From Echinarachnius parma (taxonomy: Eukaryota > Echinodermata > Echinoidea > Clypeasteroida > Echinarachniidae), in NCBI GenBank assembly GCA_037951105.1, contig JBAMJV010012351.1, positions 20,598 to 84,597 of the forward strand: DNA of 64,000 nucleotides, in the 5' to 3' direction. The position numbers were made by a program, and so were the translations under genes. Shown one piece after another: positions 57,700 to 64,000 of the stretch (position 1 is the first letter of the stretch; every line of letters begins with the position of its first letter). The notes below the pieces were generated by a model. It saw nothing but the letters and a program-made list of their open reading frames with translations. It was not told the origin of the DNA and searched no databases.

Positions 57700-58535
57700 G
57701 TTCCCGGGGAGGGGGGGTCACTCCCAATGACTGGCTACGCACCCCAAAAAAAAAAAAAATTTCACAAAAAGAGTACCTTTTCAGGTTTTCGAAGCATTGT
57801 AAACTTACAATGGTGCGATACGCCATCTAGGGTCCATTTCAGAGGTTGATGGACACTGGTGGGTAGCACTTCGTATTAGAGTAACCCCCCCCCCCCCCCC
57901 CCCCCCGGCCACCGGTTATGCCCTTAGCTCTATATGAATTGTACAACTCTACCTAGCACATATTGGGATATGTTCATATCTGGACCGGATAGCTTACACA
58001 AATTATTGGGGAAATTAAATATATCACCCCCTCATTGCTAATCACAGAGATCTAGACGGATTCTATTCACAAGAAAGGACAAAGTATTACCCACTACATG
58101 GTTTCCTTCACCATTTCTTAAATATAGCTCATCTTACATTTTATATTTCACTGCACTGAAGTCAAATGAATAATGATAGTACATGTTCTGTATAAATGTC
58201 ACTCCCAACATGACTGGCTACGCAGCCGCTTCCAACAAAAGCGTTGATAGGGTATCATGTTCAGCTATACGGCGGCGTCGACGTTTTCCTTTAAAAACAG
58301 GTGGTTTCAGCACTCATTAGAAGGAAAAAAACACAAAACAGGTGTATGTCTTCGACGTTTTCCTTAAAAAAGATTGTTTTTTTCAGCACTCATTAGAAAA
58401 AAACCCACAAAAAGGGTACCTTTTTTAGGTGCACATGTTTTTGACATTAGGGTCCAATTCAGAGGTTACTGGACATGGGTGGGTAGCACTTTTGTATGAG
58501 AGTGACCCCCCCCCCCCCCCCCCTCCCCCCCGGGA
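57700..58535 (+). repeat. Duplicated CACTCCCAATGACTGGCTACGC block with poly-C
   Basis: GTCACTCCCAA(..)ATGACTGGCTACGCA at 57718 and 58198, and GGGTCCA(T/A)TTCAGAGGTT plus GGGTGGGTAGCACTT-type sequence (57827, 58448), each ending in a poly-C run (57888-57906, 58507-58529). Internal GTTTTCCTT(T/A)AAAA...TTTCAGCACTCATTAGAA is also duplicated (58272, 58345). Confidence 0.75.
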
Positions 58536-59345
58536 CATCAGTAAGAAGATAACAAGTTATATGAGAAAGATCATATATTCTCAATTTTTTGGCCCTATTT
58601 TGTTATTCTACCTGGTTTCATTATTTTTGTATAATTTGTGTTATTGCATACATCCATTTGCTATAATTGAGGAAAATCCTTAAATTGGCAACACATTTTC
58701 ATTTTTCAAAAGAGATTTTGGAGTTCAAAATGGCAACTTTGCGGCAAAGTTTGAACCTATTTTTATGTCATTAAAAGGTCATTATAGACAAAATTAGGAG
58801 TTGCCAACTTGTAGAGGAAAATAATGATCAATTTTGCCTTGGAATAGCTCTCGTCCTTGATGGGTTAACATATAAATATAAAACAGTTTGAAGTGGACTG
58901 AGAGTGGTCCTTATTCTTAATTCACGAGGGGACATTCAAGAAGCCCATGAATTAAATATGAAATATTACAATAATTATTCTCTATCATATATCAATCAAA
59001 ATATCTTGCCTAGCCTTTGAAAGAAATTAATATGCGCATTTTGGAGAGCAATTAATATGCACTTATAGAAAGGAATTTGATATAAACATCCAGGTTTGTA
59101 CATGTATAAATAATTTTAATAGGAACTTAAGTTTTAATAGACACCATGCTTTAAAAGCTCTTGTAATGAGTTTAATTGAACTGAAGATTACACATTCGCT
59201 AAATAAGTTAAGCTACTTCATGTAAAAGCTTTTAATTCTGATAATACGTATTTGATTTACACTTATTATTCCACATATTATTTTGATAATTTGATAGGCA
59301 TTATTTAAATTCTGCCACTATTACATGCCAATCATTTGTATTCTT
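58536..59345. other. No supported gene
   Basis: AT-rich; 58790-58870 repeats the sequence at 43545-43615. Confidence 0.5.
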
Positions 59346-59495
59346 ATTCTTATTTATATTTTGTATCTGTATAATATCATGTATATTTTCTTTCAATGAA
59401 TGTAATTTTTGATGTTTTTTACCATGTAAATTCACTTGTAATTTAGCCTTTTGGCTACAAATAGTTGAATAAAATACCTTGAATTGAATTGAATT
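59346..59495 (+). mobile_element. LINE-like 3' end with TTGAA tail
   Basis: TGTAATTTAGCCTTTTGGCT, ACAAATAGTTGAATAAAATA and a terminal (TTGAA)n run have the form of a non-LTR retrotransposon 3' end. No coding part remains. Confidence 0.5.
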
Positions 59496-59750
59496 GAGGG
59501 GGATAAATTTACACTATTTATCATCAAACATTACATAAAAATGTAGAGTTTAAAATTTCCCCTATAAAGTGATCCGTTATCTTTGTCAAATTAAACCCAA
59601 ATCACTTGGATCCCTGATGAGGAGAGGGGGATAAATTTACACTATTTATCATCAAACATTACATAAAAATGTAGAGTTTAAAATTTCCCCTTTAAAGTGA
59701 TCCGTTATCTTTGTCAAATTAAACCCAAATCACTTGGAACTTTCAAATTT
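59496..59750 (+). repeat. 128-bp tandem duplication
   Basis: GAGGGGGATAAATTTACACT begins units at 59496 and 59624, almost identical (one clear difference, CCCTATAAAG to CCCTTTAAAG). A very recent duplication joined by GGATCCCTGATGAGGA. Confidence 0.92.
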
Positions 59751-59944
59751 CTCCTGTACCTTGTTGTTTGTTTTATGGTACCAGAAGAATTAAACAGGTT
59801 ATGATATTTCAAACGTCTTCCTTATTATGAAGATGTTTATGATTTAGTTGATTTAAGCAACTGGGGAACGCTTTTCATATGGGCAGTAGGTGATTAAATC
59901 TGATATGAATGTTTAAAATTTTGCAAATGTGTATTTGATTCTAT

Positions 59945-60249
59945 TAAAGCTGTCGATTTCGGGTATATTTACTACCCGGGACTCGCGATAATTTTTCGGG
60001 CGAGTCCCGGGTACCCGAAATTTATAAATTTGTTGATTTCGCTATAGGCATGTCACGCCGCTGGGAAACATGTTCATTCAAGTGACAAAAATGCAGCGCA
60101 TTTATGACAATAAATCATCTTATAAAATACAGCAAATTCGTAAATCAATTTTTAAAATTTTTTTTCGGGATATCGAGTATCGATTTTTGCGCCCGGGACT
60201 CGACATTTTTCGGCGGGACCCGGGTACCCGGGACTCGTCAACAGCCTTA
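59945..60249. mobile_element. hAT-like MITE with 8-bp target duplication
   Basis: GATTCTAT lies on both sides (59937-59944, 60250-60257). Ends TAAAGCTGTCGA and, read inward, TAAGGCTGTTGACGAG are the hAT type. CCCGGGACTCG and CGAGTCCCGGGTACCCG palindromic motifs stand near both ends. Frames inside are not genes. Confidence 0.9.
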
Positions 60250-60655
60250 GATTCTATTCAACCTAGCTCCTAGATACAGAAGAAGTTAGCTGGTCAAGTA
60301 GCATGCACAGTAGAGGCGATTGATATAGGCTCAGCAAAGTAAAAATGTGGCCTGATAGCGATAAATATTTTGTAAAGGTTTGTAAACGAAATTTACCAGG
60401 GAATTCACTATTAATGTTACTGTACTAAACTTGTAATCAAATGTAAAGTAGACAATTTCATGGGGAAAATCATAGATGAAGGAAAGTCCGACTTCAATCT
60501 TCCAATATAAGCCGTTCAGTTGACACAAAAAGGGCGAAATTTATCATTTTCAAGCAAATTAATTAGGCTTTCCTCGGAGCTGGGAAAACTCAGTTCTCAT
60601 CTCTGTCCATGTTTCACAGGAACCTGGGAAATTCAATTCCAGTAATGAAGGTTAA

Positions 60656-61049
60656 AGGGGACCACCAGGCAAAGAACAACACATAACTATATATGTTTTG
60701 GTACCGCTGTGTGATATTTAATAAATGCCCACACTTTGTTGTGTAATTCGTAAACAATACAACTAATTACCACCATTTACTGAACCAACATGCGCCAAAC
60801 GTCTGAGAGTGCGCCAATTCTATTCACGCGTATGTTTGGAGACAATAGAATCTTGGACAATTGTTCGCCCTAGACAAAAGGTAGTCTTCGTATGCAGACC
60901 CATGAACACATGCTTTAGTACGGTGATGCGTTTTCCAATAATATCATTTTTGTCTGGAAACATATTTTTCTGAACTTGTTGGGTGATCGAATGGACTAAA
61001 GATGTTACCTTTCATTTAGAAGAATATCATTTTTGGGTGGTGGTACCTT
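60656..61049. mobile_element. TTAAAGGGGCCCACCAGG family element, copy 2
   Basis: TTAA at 60652-60655 and 61050-61053; start AGGGGACCACCAGGCAAAGA, end GGGTGGTGGTACCT. Same order of motifs as 21482-21919. Confidence 0.82.
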
Positions 61050-61182
61050 TTAAGTTTGTCTCAATCTCAATTAATCAGGGGAAAGCGAAATATCAAAGGA
61101 ACCATGAAGTTAATCTACACTGAATAATTCCATAGAGTTGTTCATACAGAAAAAAAGGTAAGGCAAAATTTATATTTTCCAT

Positions 61183-61411
61183 ATGATGACATAAACGGTA
61201 CCCTGGGGTACCAGACGTAAATCCGCCATTTTGTTTAATTATTTATTTAATTTTTAGGGCTGTACTGTGGGTATAGCGTGCATACAATCGCGCGCTGCAC
61301 GGCATGCACAACGCAATACGGTTGTACTTCGAGTGGACACAAGATGGCGCAACACAACGCGGGATACCGGGGTACAACGGTACCCCAGGGTACTGCGTGT
61401 GTCATCATATA
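61183..61411 (-). mobile_element. GTACCCCGGGGTAC MITE, copy 2
   Basis: Inverted full-length relative of 13761-13985, with GACATAAACGGTACCC at the left and GGTACCCCAGGGTACTGCGT at the right. The 107- and 75-codon frames over it come from the repeat. Confidence 0.75.
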
Positions 61412-61654
61412 CTGTATATACAGTATACATTGACGCAGTAGAGAATAAATTAGTGTTTCTGGGGGTTTTTTCATCTCATTTTTGCATAAACAGTCATACT
61501 ATCATACATGTTCTGCTCCAAATAGTTACTTTAGAAACAGACCTTACCCTTGACAGTACATATATACAGCGTGAATCGGCATATGGTTGATCGACAGGGA
61601 ATGAAAGTTAATCTACAATATATTACACATCAGGAAATTTAACCCATTCAGGAC

Positions 61655-61822
61655 AAAGTCAGTGCAATGAGTTAGTGAACATCACTGTGCATTTTTGCTC
61701 ATTACTCGGCCATATAACGTCCATTTAACTTGAAATGTTCACACAACACCCTGTGGACATATCAGATAACAACAATATACATTGTATCAACCACTCAACA
61801 AAGTTACTATATCCCTTTAAAG
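61655..61822 (+). mobile_element. TTAAAGGGATCTAGTAAC family element, truncated
   Basis: AAAGTCAGTGCAATGAGTTA to AAAGTTACTATATCCCT TTAA, matching the second half of 24416-24797. Confidence 0.78.
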
Positions 61823-62029
61823 GGGAGTCCAACTCTAGCATTTTTGCTTATGTTACTGATAAGTGCATAATTCCTTGTAACTTGTAGTCGTATATTTCCT
61901 CTTGATTATCACTAATAATAAAAAGTATCAATGTTTTTTAAACCACTATTATCTGTTTTGACTGAACACTGGAGGCTGCCATGTTTTCCAACCGTACCAT
62001 ATAAAACGTCATCTGACCTTGCACTAACA

Positions 62030-62176
62030 AATATACTCCCTTGGGAGAGGAAATGTGCACATAATGTGCAGGAATGATTGCAGTGTGTATCTGTTTACCG
62101 GGGTAATAATAATCGTGTAAAGCACTATGATCCCCACGTGAATAGCGCTATATAAATAACCGTTATTATTATTATT
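62030..62176 (-). repeat. SINE-like unit, inverted
   Basis: GTGCACATAATGTGCAGGAA, ATTGCAGTGTGTATCTG, ACCGGGGTAATAATAATCG and AGCGCTATATAAATAACCG followed by (TTA)n: the complement of the 49450 unit plus the AGCGC head of the 45058 unit. Confidence 0.65.
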
Positions 62177-62367
62177 AACAAAAGCGGTAATACGTAACTA
62201 ATGACATAGCAGCAAATTCAACATCAGCGGTTTATAACCCGCTTTAGACATACATGTTCTATGTTAATTAGGAAAGTAGTTACAAGTAAAGCTGGAATCA
62301 TAAAATGGTCGCTTAACTGATGATGAAAGTAAATGACTAATCTACAATAAATAATCCCACATACAAC

Positions 62368-62913
62368 TTTTAAAGGGATCTAGTAACTTTGGTGACATGT
62401 GCAAAAAGTGATGAATGGTTGATACAATTTGCATTGCTGCTGTGATCTAATACTGTATCTCCACTGAGTAATGTGTGAAATTTCAAGTTTTTCAAAATTT
62501 TCAACTAGAAAACTAAGTGCAATATTGTATAAGTACCATGATATACAATTGGAACAAATGTTGGGCCCCACATTAATTTTATAATTTAAGAAAATGTTTG
62601 TAAAGCCTACATATTTTCAAAAATTTACAAAACTGACTTTTAAATTGTTTTTGATGATCCCTCTATTGAATCATTATTTTCACCCAACATCACATTCACA
62701 AATTTGTTTAAAAAATGGTTGAAACTTCCAGGTGTCTAGAGGGCAATCTCTTGTGTAAATGGCTACTTTTTGAATGAAAACAGCACTCTAAATACTATGC
62801 CGTTTATATCTTTTTCATCCATTCAAGAATCATCAATTTATAAATATAAGTTTTTAATGATAAGTTTTAGTTACTAACTTTCAGTGTGACCATAACTGTA
62901 TTACCCCTTTAAG
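62368..62913. mobile_element. Chimera of two TTAAAGGG families
   Basis: The left part (AGGGATCTAGTAACTTTGGT, GTGATGAATGGTTGATACAA, TCCACTGAGTAATGTGTGAA) is the inverted 24416 family. The right part (TTTTTGATGATCCCTCTATT, CTAGAGGGCAATCTCTTGTG, end GTATTACCCCT TTAA) is the inverted 16861 family. The switch is near 62490-62560. Confidence 0.7.
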
Positions 62914-63221
62914 TAAACCAAGAGTTTCCTACATGTATATATATTCATTCACTCATATTTTATCCTTCCATGATCCATTTTAATGAGAGATCTAATAAAT
63001 ACGGGAGAGAAGCAATTAATGTATTCCACCGTGAAGGGTGGGGAATATAGATCCTTGCTCTTATTTATTACCAGGGTTGCGATAATGAATATTTCATAGA
63101 TCCTGTAAAAAAAAGTATTCTGATACAACTTAATAGATACGGGGGAAAAACCTTGCCACATCTCATACATAAAACAGCGGAAATGAAGAAGGAAAGAACG
63201 AAAAAAATAAGATCATAGTGG

Positions 63222-63335
63222 GAGTGTCATGGTACATTGGTTCAGGCCTCCTTCTTTCAATATGTAAGGTCGTGGGTTCCATACCTAACTAGCTGTGTGT
63301 CCTCAGCAAGAAATACAATATTTCCAAAATTGGAA
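63222..63335 (+). repeat. tRNA-derived SINE fragment
   Basis: An A-box-like TGGTACATTGGTTCAGGC and a B-box-like GTGGGTTCCATACC are followed by GTGTGTCCTCAGCAAGAAAT, which resembles the GTCCTTGAGCAAGACACTT core of many marine-animal SINEs. Confidence 0.5.
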
Positions 63336-63553
63336 CCAAAAAATACTATTAATTTGGAACTGCTCTCAACCCAGATGTAAGTAAAGTACATGTAGTAGCT
63401 TATACATGTATGTAAATGGGTAGTCAAATTTATTCTTGTGCAGCAAAGCAATTAGGTAACAATCTGCTCCAAGGGATATGAGAATAAAGTGTGATGAAGT
63501 GATCATAAAAATGGACGATTACTATTTGGATCTAGTAACTTTGGGCTATCCGT

Positions 63554-63592
63554 CTCCTGACGACGGATAGTCAACCTATTCGAAACGTCGAG
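63554..63592 (+). ncRNA. Hammerhead-ribozyme-like motif (Penelope type)
   Basis: CTGACGA (63557-63563) matches the CUGANGA core, GAAA (63582-63585) the second core box. Between them GGATAG (63565-63570) pairs with CTATTC (63576-63581) around TCAAC, with one extra C at 63564. A minimal stem III (AC/GT) leads to cleavage-site C at 63589, and CTC (63554-63556) pairs with GAG (63590-63592) as stem I. Such minimal type I hammerheads with very short stem III are known at the ends of Penelope-like retroelements. No GIY-YIG or RT coding part is in view. Confidence 0.55.
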
Positions 63593-63617
63593 TCCCTCCT
63601 ACCATCCACCCTCTCCT

Positions 63618-64000
63618 CGCAATACCAACAGTCCTTTCTAGGACTATCAACAGTCCTTTCTAGGACTACCAACTGTCCTTTTTTAGGACTCTCCTAGAAA
63701 GAATACCAACAGTCCTTTTCAGGACTATCCCAACAGTCCTTTCTAGGACTAACAACAGTCCTTTCTAGGACTACCAATTGTCCTTTTTAGGACTCTCCTA
63801 GAAAGAATACCAACAGTCTTTTTCAGGACTATCCCAACAGTCCTTTATAGGACTACCAACAGTCCTTTCTAGGACTATCAACAGTCCTTTCTAGGATTAC
63901 CAACAGTTCTTTTTAGAACTCTCCTAGAAAGAATACCAACAGTTCTTTTCAGAACTACACCAACAGTCCTTTCTAGGACTACCATAGTCCTTTTCAGGGC
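63618..64000 (+). repeat. 22-bp palindromic-unit array, higher-order
   Basis: Units of CCAACAGTCCTTTCTAGGAC TA (22 bp) each contain AGTCC...GGACT as an inverted pair. A variant block CTCCTAGAAAGAATACC recurs at 63691, 63795 and 63921 (spacing 104 and 126, a 22-bp difference), giving a higher-order repeat. It continues off the window. It follows directly after the hammerhead-like motif. Confidence 0.92.

Overview
This window is AT-rich animal nuclear DNA. It has no open reading frame longer than about 140 codons, many diverged short repeats, dozens of small DNA-transposon relics, tRNA-derived SINE-like pieces, long runs of G or C, and possible coding DNA only as short exon-sized islands. The repeat style (CAGTGGC-type ends, hAT, Tc1/mariner, Harbinger-like and TTAA-type MITEs, SINE-like units with AATAAT tails, a Penelope-type tail) fits a marine invertebrate, possibly an echinoderm or other deuterostome. 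The sequence does not prove the species. No rRNA, viral, bacterial or CRISPR feature was seen.

Layout. 1-1.85 kb: two copies of a GC-alternating repeat 1225 bp apart. 2.2-5.9 kb: a segmental duplication whose two copies differ by three transposon insertions with visible empty sites. 5.9-10.8 kb: small MITEs, three AT-hook-like peptide modules, a duplicated 57-bp exon-like unit, and a 1.14-kb TTAA-bounded element carrying a tRNA-like piece and a telomere-like stretch. 10.8-23 kb: decayed tandem arrays, SINE-like units and MITEs. 23-27 kb: a hAT MITE with perfect 8-bp target duplications, a large inverted pair of one TTAA element, and a foldback. 27-39 kb: the best gene candidates, all short exons: on the minus strand 38605-38759, 31452-31728 (stop plus AATAAA) and 27264-27452 (an ATG exon with a frame break); on the plus strand 34409-34575 and 36032-36131. 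39-63 kb: mainly intergenic or intronic DNA with further MITEs, including a 1-kb Harbinger-like element nested in an older TTAA element. 63.5-64 kb: a hammerhead-ribozyme-like motif next to an array of 22-bp palindromic units.

How it fits together. Most of the window is introns or spacer shaped by non-autonomous transposons, often one inside another, and by tandem duplication of 100-300 bp blocks. Several tandem arrays lie beside a candidate exon, and their units resemble the exon flank (in two cases the exon itself), which suggests introns here may have grown by duplicating splice-site-proximal DNA. No gene product could be identified by name. All exon calls rest on reading frame, splice-like borders, phase and poly(A) signals read by eye, and no homology search was possible.
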